A DNA stretch of 64,000 bases from Microvirga sp. SRT01. Lineage in GTDB: Bacteria; Pseudomonadota; Alphaproteobacteria; Sphingomonadales; Sphingomonadaceae. Every line of letters starts with the position of its first letter. The stretch's first letter is position 1. The notes beneath the pieces were generated by a model. That model made no database searches, had not been told where the DNA came from, and saw nothing but the letters and a program-made list of their open reading frames with translations. The position numbers and the translations under genes are program-made. Below, in pieces: positions 18,261 to 26,533 of this stretch. The DNA lies in assembly GCA_018139225.1 (NCBI GenBank), contig JAGSNX010000002.1, positions 620,001 through 684,000 on the forward strand. Direction: 5' to 3'.

Positions 18261-19627
18261 GCGAAATAGGCGATCAGTCCGATGGCGTTCCAGATCAGGA
18301 AGCGCACGATCGTCGATCCCGGCAAGCTGAACAACAGGTAGATGCAGCCGAGGATCGCCAGCGTACCGACCACATAGGGCGCGGGGCACCGGAACAGCCG
18401 GGCCATGTCGGGTGCCCGCTTGCGCAGGACCATCAGACACGCGCCGACCGCGATGAACGCCAGCAAAGTGCCGGCATTCGCCAGTTCCGCGATCTCGTCC
18501 AGCCGGAAGAAACCGGCGACCGCTGCGATGACGACACCGGTCAGCAGCGTGATGAGCGTCGGCGCGCCGGTGCGCGGTGATACCTTCGCCAGACCACGCG
18601 GCAACAGGCCGTCGCGCGCCATCGTGAAGAAGATGCGGCTTTGCCCGTACATCATCACCAATATGACGGAGGGCAGGGCGACGACGGCGGCGAGCGCGAT
18701 CAGGTGACCCGCTCTCGGCGATCCGAGCGACCGCAGCACCAGCGCCAGCGGCTCTGGCGAATTGGCGAGCTGCGTGAAGGGCAGCGCACCGACCGCGGCG
18801 ACCGCGACCGCCATATAGATCACGGTGCACACCAGCATCGATCCGACGATCCCGATCGTCAGGTCGCGGCCGGGGTTCTTGGCTTCCTCGGCGGATGTCG
18901 CGACCGCGTCGAACCCGTAAAAGGCGAAGAAAACGATCGCCGCCGCCGCCATCACCCCGCGCTTCTCGCCGCCGATTTCGGTCGATCCGAAGCCGTACGG
19001 CATGAACGGGTGCAGATTGTCGGCGTTGAACGCGGGCAGGGCGAAGGTGATGAAGACCGCCAGGGCGACAAGCTTGATGATCACCAGCACGATGTTGAGC
19101 GTCGCGCTTTCCCGCGTGCCGGCGATCAGCATGCCCATCACCGCGAGCGCGACCAGCACCGCGGGCAGGTTGATGATGCCGCCCGCATGAGGCCCGACCA
19201 GCAGGTCGTGCGGCAGGACGATGCCCGCGGACTGGATCCAGCCGACCAGATAGCCCGACCAGCCGACCGCGACGGTCGAGCAGGCAAGCGAATATTCGAG
19301 GATCAGGCTCCACCCCACGACCCACGCGGCGGTTTCGCCGAGCGCGGTGTAGCTGAAGGTGTAGGCGCTACCCGCCGCGGGGATCATCGTCGCGAGTTCG
19401 GCATAGGCGAGTGCGGCACAGGCGCAGACCGCGCCGGCGATCGCGAAGGCGAGGATCACGGCGGGACCTGCACGCTCCGCTCCGACGCCGGTGAGCGTAT
19501 AGATGCCGGTGCCGACGATCGCGCCCACTCCCAGCGCGATCAGGTGCGGCCAGCTCAACGTCTTCGCAAGCGCCTCCCCGCTATCGTGGCGCATTACCGC
19601 ATCGAGCGATTTGACCGGTCCCAGCAT
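18215..19627 (-). CDS. APC-family amino acid permease
   Basis: A 470-residue amino acid-polyamine-cation transporter with about 12 membrane helices. The unwound first helix GVGAIVGTGIYTLTGVGAE near residue 33 and the conserved FFAFYGFDAVATSAEEAKNP near 237 identify the cationic-amino-acid-transporter-like branch. It sits 22 bases after the GntR regulator gene and, with the epimerase and deaminase genes further upstream, forms a probable four-gene operon. The context suggests proline, hydroxyproline or short derivatives as substrate; sequence alone cannot show this. Its 3' end runs 46 bases into cobC on the other strand. Confidence 0.9.
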   Translation of the reverse strand: MLGPVKSLDAVMRHDSGEALAKTLSWPHLIALGVGAIVGTGIYTLTGVGAERAGPAVILAFAIAGAVCACAALAYAELATMIPAAGSAYTFSYTALGETAAWVVGWSLILEYSLACSTVAVGWSGYLVGWIQSAGIVLPHDLLVGPHAGGIINLPAVLVALAVMGMLIAGTRESATLNIVLVIIKLVALAVFITFALPAFNADNLHPFMPYGFGSTEIGGEKRGVMAAAAIVFFAFYGFDAVATSAEEAKNPGRDLTIGIVGSMLVCTVIYMAVAVAAVGALPFTQLANSPEPLALVLRSLGSPRAGHLIALAAVVALPSVILVMMYGQSRIFFTMARDGLLPRGLAKVSPRTGAPTLITLLTGVVIAAVAGFFRLDEIAELANAGTLLAFIAVGACLMVLRKRAPDMARLFRCPAPYVVGTLAILGCIYLLFSLPGSTIVRFLIWNAIGLIAYFAYGRRHSVLTSNATT

Positions 19628-19649
19628 CGTCGTCCCCCCTGCGCGCCGC

Positions 19650-20300
19650 TCAGGTGGCGGCGCTGAATTGTTGCCTTAGATCGTCCAGCGTCGCCTGAAT
19701 ATGCGCCGTCAGCAGCGATTCGAAACCGCCGGCATCGCGGGCCAGCCAAGCGTCCAGCAAGGCCTGATGTTCCTGATGCGCACGCGATTCGCGACCGGCC
19801 GGTTTCAGGTGTGCGACGACGTAGCGTTCCGCCAGAATCGACAGCCGCTCGATCAGTTGCGTCGTCAGCAGCTTGCCGGCGGGGCGAACCAGCGCGGTGT
19901 GGAAATTGCGGTTGCTGACCGCCACCGCAGCCAGATCGGTGCCAGCAGCGTGGTCCAACGTCCTGAACGCCTCGACCGCTGCCGCGCGCTCGTCGTCGTT
20001 CGCGATCATCGCCGCATCGGCAGCGGCGCGAGGTTCGACCAGCAGACGTAACGCATAGATTTCATCGGCCTGCTGCGCCGTCATCGGCTGCACGAAATAA
20101 CCGCGATTGGCTTGGCTGACGATCAGCCCTTCCTGCTCCAGCCGTGCCAGCGCCTCCCGCAGCGGAATCTTGCTGACCCCAAGCTCGACCGCCAGCGCAT
20201 CCTGACGGATCGGCGTGTTGCCCGCCAGTTTGCCAATGACGATCCGCTCGCGCACGACCTCGAACACGCGCTCGGACAGGGTGCGGACGACGATGCTCAT
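19650..20300 (-). CDS. GntR/FCD-family transcriptional regulator
   Basis: A 216-residue regulator. The N-terminal winged helix spans about residues 8-72 (LSERVFEVVRERIVIGKLAG, VELGVSKIPLREALARLEQEGLI). The C-terminal FCD ligand domain spans about 82-205, with metal-site residues in ALRLLVEPRAA, FHTAL and HQEHQALLDAW. ATG at 20300; a longer in-frame extension into the epimerase gene is not needed. Lies between the epimerase and permease genes, 43 bases after the former. It is the obvious candidate to bind the palindrome at 22309-22318, and perhaps the related one at 29918-29942, with hydroxyproline or a product as effector. Confidence 0.92.
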   Translation of the reverse strand: MSIVVRTLSERVFEVVRERIVIGKLAGNTPIRQDALAVELGVSKIPLREALARLEQEGLIVSQANRGYFVQPMTAQQADEIYALRLLVEPRAAADAAMIANDDERAAAVEAFRTLDHAAGTDLAAVAVSNRNFHTALVRPAGKLLTTQLIERLSILAERYVVAHLKPAGRESRAHQEHQALLDAWLARDAGGFESLLTAHIQATLDDLRQQFSAAT

Positions 20301-20343
20301 ACGTGAAAACTCCCGGACGCGACCGGCGGTAGCGTTACCGCAG

Positions 20344-21342
20344 TCACGTAACCTGGAAACCTTCCCAGAACGGATCGATACGATCAATCCATATCGTGTT
20401 GAATCCGGTGGTAACCGCCGAACCTTCGATCGACGGAACGATCGCAGGACGATCGCCGAGCGTCGTGTCCGCTTCGACCCGGCCGATGAAGCGGCTGCCG
20501 ATGTAGCTCTCGTGCACGAAGCGGTCGCCGACTTTGAGCCGGCCCTGCGCCACCAGATGCGCCAGACGCGCGGAGGTGCCGGTACCGCACGGACTGCGGT
20601 CGATCGCCTTGTCGCCGTAGAAGACCGCATTGCGCCCATCCGCATCGTTTGCGCGGGGGGCGTCGGCCCACAGGACATGGCTGACGCCGCGGATCGTCGG
20701 ATCGAGCGGATGCACAGGTTCGAACTTGGCGCGCACCGCCGCGCGTACCTTGGCGCTGTAGTCGATAAGGCGGCTCGCCCCGAGATCGTCGAGGCCCGTG
20801 TAACCACCCTGTGGCTCGACGATCGCATAATAATTGCCGCCGTACGACACATCGACGACGAGCGGCCCGAGCCCCTCCACGTCGATCGCGATACCGCGTT
20901 CGGCGACATAGGCCGGTACGTTGGTAATGCGGACCGACGTGACTTTGTCGCCGTCACGCTCATACGCGATGTCGATGATCCCGGCTGGCACCTCGACCCG
21001 GAGACGACCGGGCTCGGCTGGCTGGATCAGCCCGTGTTCCAATCCGAACGTGACCAGGCCGATCGTACCGTGACCGCACATCGGCAGGCAGCCGCTCGTC
21101 TCGATGAACAGGATGCCGATATCGGTATCGGCGCGCGTCGGCGGATAGAGGAAACCGCCCGACATCATGTCGTGGCCCCGTGGTTCGAAGCACAGGCCGG
21201 TCCGGATCCAGTCGAAACGGGTCAGGAAATCCTGACGCCGCTCCGACATGGATACACCCTTCAGCAGCGGCGCACCGCCCGCCACCAGCCGCACCGGGTT
21301 GCCCGCGGTGTGGCCGTCGATGCAGAAGAAGGTATGGCGCAT
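20344..21342 (-). CDS. 4-hydroxyproline 2-epimerase (proline racemase family)
   Basis: A 332-residue cofactor-independent epimerase. Both catalytic cysteines are present: Cys89 in SGCLPMCGHGTIG and Cys252 in DRSPCGTGTSARL. That fits racemase/epimerase activity and argues against trans-3-hydroxyproline dehydratase, where the second Cys is Thr. Its neighbours (DapA-like deaminase 7 bases upstream, divergent D-amino-acid oxidase) are those of the pathway trans-4-hydroxy-L-proline to cis-4-hydroxy-D-proline to pyrroline-4-hydroxy-2-carboxylate to alpha-ketoglutarate semialdehyde. It would do the first step in the cytosol. Proline racemase is the alternative, less likely by context. Confidence 0.92.
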   Translation of the reverse strand: MRHTFFCIDGHTAGNPVRLVAGGAPLLKGVSMSERRQDFLTRFDWIRTGLCFEPRGHDMMSGGFLYPPTRADTDIGILFIETSGCLPMCGHGTIGLVTFGLEHGLIQPAEPGRLRVEVPAGIIDIAYERDGDKVTSVRITNVPAYVAERGIAIDVEGLGPLVVDVSYGGNYYAIVEPQGGYTGLDDLGASRLIDYSAKVRAAVRAKFEPVHPLDPTIRGVSHVLWADAPRANDADGRNAVFYGDKAIDRSPCGTGTSARLAHLVAQGRLKVGDRFVHESYIGSRFIGRVEADTTLGDRPAIVPSIEGSAVTTGFNTIWIDRIDPFWEGFQVT

Positions 21343-21349
21343 CGGTGGG

Positions 21350-22276
21350 TTACGCCGCCTTCGCCACGTCCGCCGCGGTGCCCAGATCGGGACGCGTCGC
21401 CGCCGCCTGTTCGACCATCGCGATCACTTCGGCGCGGCGGGCGCCTTCGAGAATGTAGCGCGGTGGCAGCACGCGCTCCGACCCGCGACCCATGACCTGC
21501 TCGGCCAGCTTGATCGACTGGACAAGGTCGTGCTCCGCATCGAGATGGAGCAGCGGCATGAACCAGCGATAGATTTCCATCGCCTTGGCATGATCGCCGC
21601 GCTCGAACGCGCGGACCAGCTCGACCGATTCCTTGGGGAAGGCGTTGGTCAGGCCCGAGACCCAGCCCTGCGCGCCGAGATACAGCCCCTCCAGTGCCAC
21701 GTCGTCCAGACCCGCGAACAGAACGTAGCGATCGCCGAAGGCATTGCGGAAATCGGTGAAGCGGCGCGTGTCCGGGGCCGATTCCTTGACCGCCACGATG
21801 TTGGCGACATCGACGAGCGCGGTCAGGACGTCCTGATCGATGACCGTCCGATAGGCCGGCGGGTTGTTGTAGAGCATGATCGGCAGCGCCGTCTTTTCCG
21901 CCACGCCCTTGAAGTGCGCGACCAGTTCGTGCGCCTTGGGAACGTAGACCATCGGCGGCAGCAGCATCAGCCCGTCCGCGCCCGCTTTTTCGGCGGCCTG
22001 TGCATAGCGGACAGCGCGGCGCGTGTCGTATTCGGACACGCCGGTGATAACGGGCACGCGACCTGCCACGACCTCCACGATCGCCGACAGTACGGTGACC
22101 TTTTCGTCATATTCCAAAGAGTTGTTCTCACCAACCGTCCCGAGCGCGATGACGCCGGTGACACCGTCGCGGATCAGGTCGTCCACGACCCGCTGCGTGT
22201 CGGCGAGGTCGATCGAAAGATCTTCGCGCAACTGCGTGGTCACCGCCGGGAACACGCCCCTCCAACCGATCGTCAT
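21350..22276 (-). CDS. DapA-family 1-pyrroline-4-hydroxy-2-carboxylate deaminase
   Basis: A 308-residue DHDPS-superfamily aldolase/dehydratase. The GTTGE-like motif is GTVGENNSLEYDEK near residue 46, the Tyr is in IMLYNNPPAYR near 136 and the Schiff-base Lys in IVAVKESAPDTRRF near 164. In hydroxyproline operons this subfamily deaminates and dehydrates pyrroline-4-hydroxy-2-carboxylate to alpha-ketoglutarate semialdehyde. The operon position, 7 bases before the epimerase gene, supports that role over lysine synthesis. First gene of the minus-strand operon, starting 44 bases from the divergent oxidase gene. Confidence 0.9.
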   Translation of the reverse strand: MTIGWRGVFPAVTTQLREDLSIDLADTQRVVDDLIRDGVTGVIALGTVGENNSLEYDEKVTVLSAIVEVVAGRVPVITGVSEYDTRRAVRYAQAAEKAGADGLMLLPPMVYVPKAHELVAHFKGVAEKTALPIMLYNNPPAYRTVIDQDVLTALVDVANIVAVKESAPDTRRFTDFRNAFGDRYVLFAGLDDVALEGLYLGAQGWVSGLTNAFPKESVELVRAFERGDHAKAMEIYRWFMPLLHLDAEHDLVQSIKLAEQVMGRGSERVLPPRYILEGARRAEVIAMVEQAAATRPDLGTAADVAKAA

Positions 22277-22308
22277 TCTGAATTCATCCCGAAAGCTGCT
22301 GTTGAAAA

Positions 22309-22318
22309 TCGTATACGA
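22309..22318. promoter_or_regulatory. Candidate GntR operator in divergent promoter
   Basis: TCGTATACGA is a perfect 10-base palindrome in the 44-base divergent gap between the deaminase gene (starts 22276, minus) and the oxidase gene (starts 22321, plus). Such a short gap forces the two promoters to overlap, so one bound dimer could control both. FCD-type GntR proteins commonly bind short palindromes of this kind. The core ATCGTATA recurs at 29928-29935. Confidence 0.6.
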
Positions 22319-22320
22319 AA

Positions 22321-23556
22321 ATGGCAGAGGGTCGGCAAGGGGGTATCTCGTTGCAGCGCATCATCGTTATCGGCGGCGGCGTCGTCGGCCTCAGCAGCGC
22401 CGTCGCGCTGGCCCGTGGCGGGCACCGCGTCACCGTGCTCGACGCCGGAACCGGGCGGGAGGCGTCGTCGTGGAACAATGCCGGCCACATCGCCGTGGAG
22501 CAGGTCGCACCGCTCGCTTCGATCGCGGCGATCCGCTCCGCGCCCGGCCGGTTGTTCGCGCGCGGCGGGGCGCTCGACCTGCCGTTTGGCATGGCGAGTG
22601 CCTGGCTGCCGTTCGCCGCCCGTATGCTGGTGGCCGCCAGACCCGCCGGGTTCCAGTCCGGACGTACCGCTTTGGGTGCGTTGCTGGCGGAGGCGATGCC
22701 GGCATGGCGGCGATCTGCCGCCGCCGATCTGGTGCGTGAGGAGGGGCATCTGGTCGGCTGGGAGAGCGCAGCGACTGCGGCAGACGGGCGCGCGGCGTGG
22801 CACAGTACGGATACGGGCGTCGCCACGGTCGCGGATTCGGACGTGTCGGCGTTTGCCGGGATCACCAACCGCGTCGTCGGGGCAATTCGATTCGCCGGCA
22901 GCGGCCAGATCGCCGATCTGTCCAAGCTGGCCGATCGGCTGGAAGCGGCGCTGTACGATGCCGGCGGCACGATCGTGCGCGGTTGCGCAAACCTGTCGAT
23001 CAAGGACGGTGCGGCACGCGTCGAAGGACACGACGCGGACCTCGTCCTCGTCGCGGCGGGCGTGCGCAGTCGCGTGTTGATGGAGGCGACGGGCCACCGC
23101 GCGCCGATGATCGCGGAGCGCGGCTATCACATTCGTGCCGCTGCCGATCGCTGGCCCCGGGACCTGCCGCCGGTCGTGTTCGAGGACCGGTCGCTGATCG
23201 TCACGCGCTACGGCGACGTCGTTCAGGCGTCCAGCTTCGTGGAGCTGGGCAACCCCGACGCGCCCGCCGATCCCCGCAAATGGCAGCGGCTGGAGGAGCA
23301 TGTCGCGGCGCTCGGCCTGCCGATGGCCGCTCCGTTCACGCGCTGGATGGGATCGCGGCCGACACTGCCGGATTATCTGCCCGCGATCGGTCGCTCGCGA
23401 CACGCATCCAACTTGCTATACGCTTTCGGTCACCAGCATCTGGGTCTGACGCTGGCACCGATCACCGCCGACATCGTGACCGCTCTGGTCGCCGGGAAGG
23501 AACCGTTCATGCCGATCGCCCCATTCGACATCGCCCGTTTCGGAAACCGCCGATGA
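22321..23556 (+). CDS. FAD-dependent D-hydroxyproline dehydrogenase-like oxidase
   Basis: A 411-residue DAO-family flavoprotein. The dinucleotide fold is RIIVIGGGVVGLSSAVALAR near residue 13 and the flavin-proximal motif ASSWNNAGHIAVEQVAPLAS near 48; LPDYLPAIGRS and LLYAFGHQHLGLTLAP close the C-terminal FAD domain. Resembles DadA and the D-hydroxyproline dehydrogenases of hydroxyproline operons; it would oxidise cis-4-hydroxy-D-proline from the epimerase to pyrroline-4-hydroxy-2-carboxylate. Transcribed divergently from the deaminase-epimerase operon through a shared promoter region; ATGA overlap with the M24 peptidase gene. Whether it is the single-subunit oxidase or a membrane-linked dehydrogenase is not visible. 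Confidence 0.88.
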   Translation: MAEGRQGGISLQRIIVIGGGVVGLSSAVALARGGHRVTVLDAGTGREASSWNNAGHIAVEQVAPLASIAAIRSAPGRLFARGGALDLPFGMASAWLPFAARMLVAARPAGFQSGRTALGALLAEAMPAWRRSAAADLVREEGHLVGWESAATAADGRAAWHSTDTGVATVADSDVSAFAGITNRVVGAIRFAGSGQIADLSKLADRLEAALYDAGGTIVRGCANLSIKDGAARVEGHDADLVLVAAGVRSRVLMEATGHRAPMIAERGYHIRAAADRWPRDLPPVVFEDRSLIVTRYGDVVQASSFVELGNPDAPADPRKWQRLEEHVAALGLPMAAPFTRWMGSRPTLPDYLPAIGRSRHASNLLYAFGHQHLGLTLAPITADIVTALVAGKEPFMPIAPFDIARFGNRR

Positions 23557-24731
23557 GCGTGGGTGGATCGACGATCGCCGCCGAACTGGATGCATTGTCG
23601 CCGTGGCCGGATCAGGCGCCGCGAATCGGTGTCGGTGAGCGGCGGGAGCGGATCGCGCGGGCGGAGGCGGCGCTGGCGACGATCGGGGCCGACGCGCTGC
23701 TGGTGACTGCCGGGCCGAGCCTGCGTTATTTCACGGGCGTGTCGTGGTCGCCGACCGAGCGGCTGGTCGCACTGCTGATCCGGGCGGGGCGGAACCCGGC
23801 GATGATCTGCCCGGCGTTCGAAAAGGGCTCGCTCGACGCCGAACTGGTCATCGATGCGGACGTGTTGCTGTGGGAGGAGCATGAGGACCCGGTGGCGCTG
23901 GTCGCCGACGCCGCCGGGCCGACCGCGACGATCGCGCTCGATCCCCTCCTGCCGTTCCTGATCACCGAACGCGTCCGCGCCCTGCGGGCGGTGACGAACG
24001 GTGCGCCGGTGATCGACGGACTACGGCGGATCAAGTCGTCTGCCGAACTGGCGCTGATGCGGCAGGCGATGGCGATGACGCTGGAGGTGCACCGCCGTGC
24101 GTCACGCATCCTGACGCCGGGTATCCGCGCCAGCACCGTCAAGCGCTTCATCGACGATGCGCACCGTGCGGTCGGCGCAGCGGGATCGACGTTCTGCGCG
24201 GTGCAGTTCGGCGTCGCCACCGCCTTCCCGCACGGGCTGCCAGGCGATCAGGTGCTGGAGGAGGGGCAGGTCGTGCTGGTCGATACCGGCTGCCTCGTCG
24301 ACGGCTACCACAGCGACCTGACGCGCACCTACGCGTTCGGTGAGGTCGGTGCGGACGTTCGTGCGACGTGGGAACTGGAGCACCGCGCGCAGGCCGCGGC
24401 GTTCGCGGCGGTGCGACCCGGCGCGACATGCGAGAGCATCGACGCGGCCGCGCGGGCGGTGCTGGACGGGGGCGGGCTGGGGCCGGGCTATCGCCTGCCC
24501 GGGCTGCCCCACCGGACCGGGCACGGTATCGGCCTCGCGATCCACGAGCCCGCCTATCTCGTGCGCGGCGATACGACCGTGCTGGCGCCGGGCATGTGTT
24601 TTTCGAACGAGCCGATGATCGTGGTGCCGGACCGCTACGGCATCCGGCTGGAGGATCATTTCCACGTCACTGCCACGGGGGCCGAGTGGTTCACGCAGCC
24701 GCAGCCGTCGATCGACGCGCCGTTCGGCTGA
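23553..24731 (+). CDS. M24-family metallopeptidase, Xaa-Pro dipeptidase-like
   Basis: A 392-residue creatinase/prolidase-fold enzyme. The N-terminal domain spans about residues 20-165 and the pita-bread domain about 170-385. All five metal ligands are visible: Asp pair in VDTGCLVDGYHSDLTRTY, His in TGHGIGLAIHEP, Glu in FSNEPMIVV and Glu in GIRLEDHFHVT. ATGA overlap with the oxidase gene. No signal peptide, so it acts inside the cell, probably cutting Xaa-Pro or Xaa-hydroxyproline di- or oligopeptides to feed the epimerase. The prolyl preference is inferred from family and context. Confidence 0.9.
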   Translation: MSVGGSTIAAELDALSPWPDQAPRIGVGERRERIARAEAALATIGADALLVTAGPSLRYFTGVSWSPTERLVALLIRAGRNPAMICPAFEKGSLDAELVIDADVLLWEEHEDPVALVADAAGPTATIALDPLLPFLITERVRALRAVTNGAPVIDGLRRIKSSAELALMRQAMAMTLEVHRRASRILTPGIRASTVKRFIDDAHRAVGAAGSTFCAVQFGVATAFPHGLPGDQVLEEGQVVLVDTGCLVDGYHSDLTRTYAFGEVGADVRATWELEHRAQAAAFAAVRPGATCESIDAAARAVLDGGGLGPGYRLPGLPHRTGHGIGLAIHEPAYLVRGDTTVLAPGMCFSNEPMIVVPDRYGIRLEDHFHVTATGAEWFTQPQPSIDAPFG

Positions 24732-24745
24732 AGCGTGCGCGCTTG

Positions 24746-24776
24746 CCTGCTCCTGCCCCGACGGGGTGGGAGCAGG
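24746..24776. terminator. Bidirectional hairpin between convergent genes
   Basis: CCTGCTCC-TG-CCCC (24746-24759), loop GAC, GGGG-TG-GGAGCAGG (24763-24776): nearly perfect arms with one internal TG/TG mismatch. It lies between the M24 gene and the convergent DUF885 gene, 14 bases after one stop and 5 before the other. Followed on the plus strand by a pyrimidine-rich TCCTCTATTTC. Confidence 0.65.
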
Positions 24777-24781
24777 GTCCT

Positions 24782-26533
24782 CTATTTCTCCTCGTCCGGG
24801 TATGGTCCCTTGCCGCCCTCCGCGATCAGGCGGTCGATGCGGCGGTCGATTTCCGGGAGCGGCACCGATCCCAGCTCCAGCACCGCGTCGTGGAAGGCGC
24901 GGATGTTGAATTTCGGGCCGAGCGCTTTTTCCGCTTTCGCGCGGGCCGCCTGGATGGCGAGTTCGCCGGTGTAGTAGCTCACCGCCTGACCCGGCCACGC
25001 GATGTAGCGGTCGACTTCGGTACCGATCTCGTGGTCCGACAGCGCGGTATTGTCGTGGAAGAACGCGCGGGCCTGTTCGCGCGTCCACCCCTTGGCGTGG
25101 ATGCCGGTGTCGACCACCAGCCGCGCTGCTCGCCACATCTGATAGCTGAGCATGCCGAAGCGGTCGTAGGGGGTTTCGTACATCCCCATCTCCTCGCCCA
25201 AGGCCTCGCAATACAACGCCCACCCTTCGCCGTACGCGGAAATGTAGGTATCGCGCCGAAACGCCGGCAGGTCCTTGTTCTCCATCGACAGCGGCATCTG
25301 GAAGGCGTGGCCCGGCGCGCTTTCGTGCAGCGTCAGCGCCGGCATCGCGTAGAGCGCGCGGGCGGGCAGATTGTACGTGTTGACCAGATACACGCCCGGC
25401 CCGCCGCGCCCGGCGGTGTAGAAGGGGGCGATCGCCTCCGGCACCGGCTTGATCGCGAACCGCATGCGCGGCAGCCGGCCGAAATATTGCGACGCCTTGC
25501 CGTCGAAGGTCTTGGCGATCCACGCCGCCCGGTCGAGCAGGTCCTGCGCGGTCTTCGGATAGAAGCGCGGATCGGTGCGCAGGAACGTCAGGAAGGCGGG
25601 CAGGTCGCCCTCGAACTTCACCTCCCGCATCACGTCGAGCATCCGCGCGCGGATCTTCGCGACCTCCGCCAACCCGATCGCGTGCACCTGTTCGGGCGTT
25701 TGGTTCAGCGTCGTGTATTCGGCGATCTTCGACTGGTAATAGGCACGCCCGTCCGGCAGCCCGTACGCGTCGAGCGCGGTGCGCGAACCGGGGATGTACT
25801 CGGTGCGCAGGAACGCGAGCAGCTTCGCATGCGCGGGCACGACCGCCTCGCGGATCGCCGCGATTCCCTGCGCGCGGAGTTGCGCCTGCGTCGCGGCGGG
25901 GATGATCGCCGGCATCGTCTTGAATGGTTCGTAGAAGGGCGACGCCTCCGGGCTGCCGGCCTCCGCCACCTTCGCGACATCGGCGTCGCGTCCCTCCAGC
26001 GTGATCCGCGCCTGGGTGAACCCGCGCTTCACGCCGGCGCGCATGTTGCCGATCTGCTGGTCGTAGTAGCGCGGGATGTCGCGCAGCATCGCGATGTAGT
26101 CGCGGTATGCCTTTTCGGTCTTCAGCGTGTCGCGGGTGGAGGACTGGACCTCTCCCCAGAAGCTGCTGTCGGCGTTCAGCGGCTTTTCGTATTCGTGGAA
26201 GCGCTGTTCGGCGAGCAACCCGTCGATCTGCGCCTTGTAGACAGCGTAGTTGACGCGTTCTTTCGGCGACAGCGCCTTGGGATCGATCGCGCGCAGCGCC
26301 GCCGCAGTCTTCGCCCAGCGGTCTAGCTTGGCCGCCTGCGCGGTGGGGCCGACATCGGGCAGGCGCATGGCGGGAGCATTCGGGTTCTCCTCGCCCGCCG
26401 GCTCCTGCTGCTGACGCCAAGCATATTCGGCGGTGTAGAGTGTCTTGAGTCGGGCGTCTGCGCTGGTCGCGGCGGGCTCCGCGGCATGGCCGGCGGAGGC
26501 GAGCAGGAGCGCCAGAAGGATGCCGTGTCTCAC
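24782..26533 (-). CDS. Secreted DUF885 zinc peptidase-like protein
   Basis: A 583-residue protein with signal peptide MRHGILLALLLASAGHA. DUF885 proteins are helical gluzincin-type peptidases; the zinc motif HESAPGH lies near residue 405 and the downstream Glu in YGEGWALYCEALGEEMG near 437, with DRYIAWPGQAVSYYTG near 515. Last gene of the GH127-reductase-DUF885 operon (ATGA overlap with the reductase gene). A periplasmic or secreted peptidase here would degrade the deglycosylated hydroxyproline-rich polypeptide. Substrate inferred from context. A second DUF885 gene is at 50994-52751. Confidence 0.88.
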   Translation of the reverse strand: MRHGILLALLLASAGHAAEPAATSADARLKTLYTAEYAWRQQQEPAGEENPNAPAMRLPDVGPTAQAAKLDRWAKTAAALRAIDPKALSPKERVNYAVYKAQIDGLLAEQRFHEYEKPLNADSSFWGEVQSSTRDTLKTEKAYRDYIAMLRDIPRYYDQQIGNMRAGVKRGFTQARITLEGRDADVAKVAEAGSPEASPFYEPFKTMPAIIPAATQAQLRAQGIAAIREAVVPAHAKLLAFLRTEYIPGSRTALDAYGLPDGRAYYQSKIAEYTTLNQTPEQVHAIGLAEVAKIRARMLDVMREVKFEGDLPAFLTFLRTDPRFYPKTAQDLLDRAAWIAKTFDGKASQYFGRLPRMRFAIKPVPEAIAPFYTAGRGGPGVYLVNTYNLPARALYAMPALTLHESAPGHAFQMPLSMENKDLPAFRRDTYISAYGEGWALYCEALGEEMGMYETPYDRFGMLSYQMWRAARLVVDTGIHAKGWTREQARAFFHDNTALSDHEIGTEVDRYIAWPGQAVSYYTGELAIQAARAKAEKALGPKFNIRAFHDAVLELGSVPLPEIDRRIDRLIAEGGKGPYPDEEK

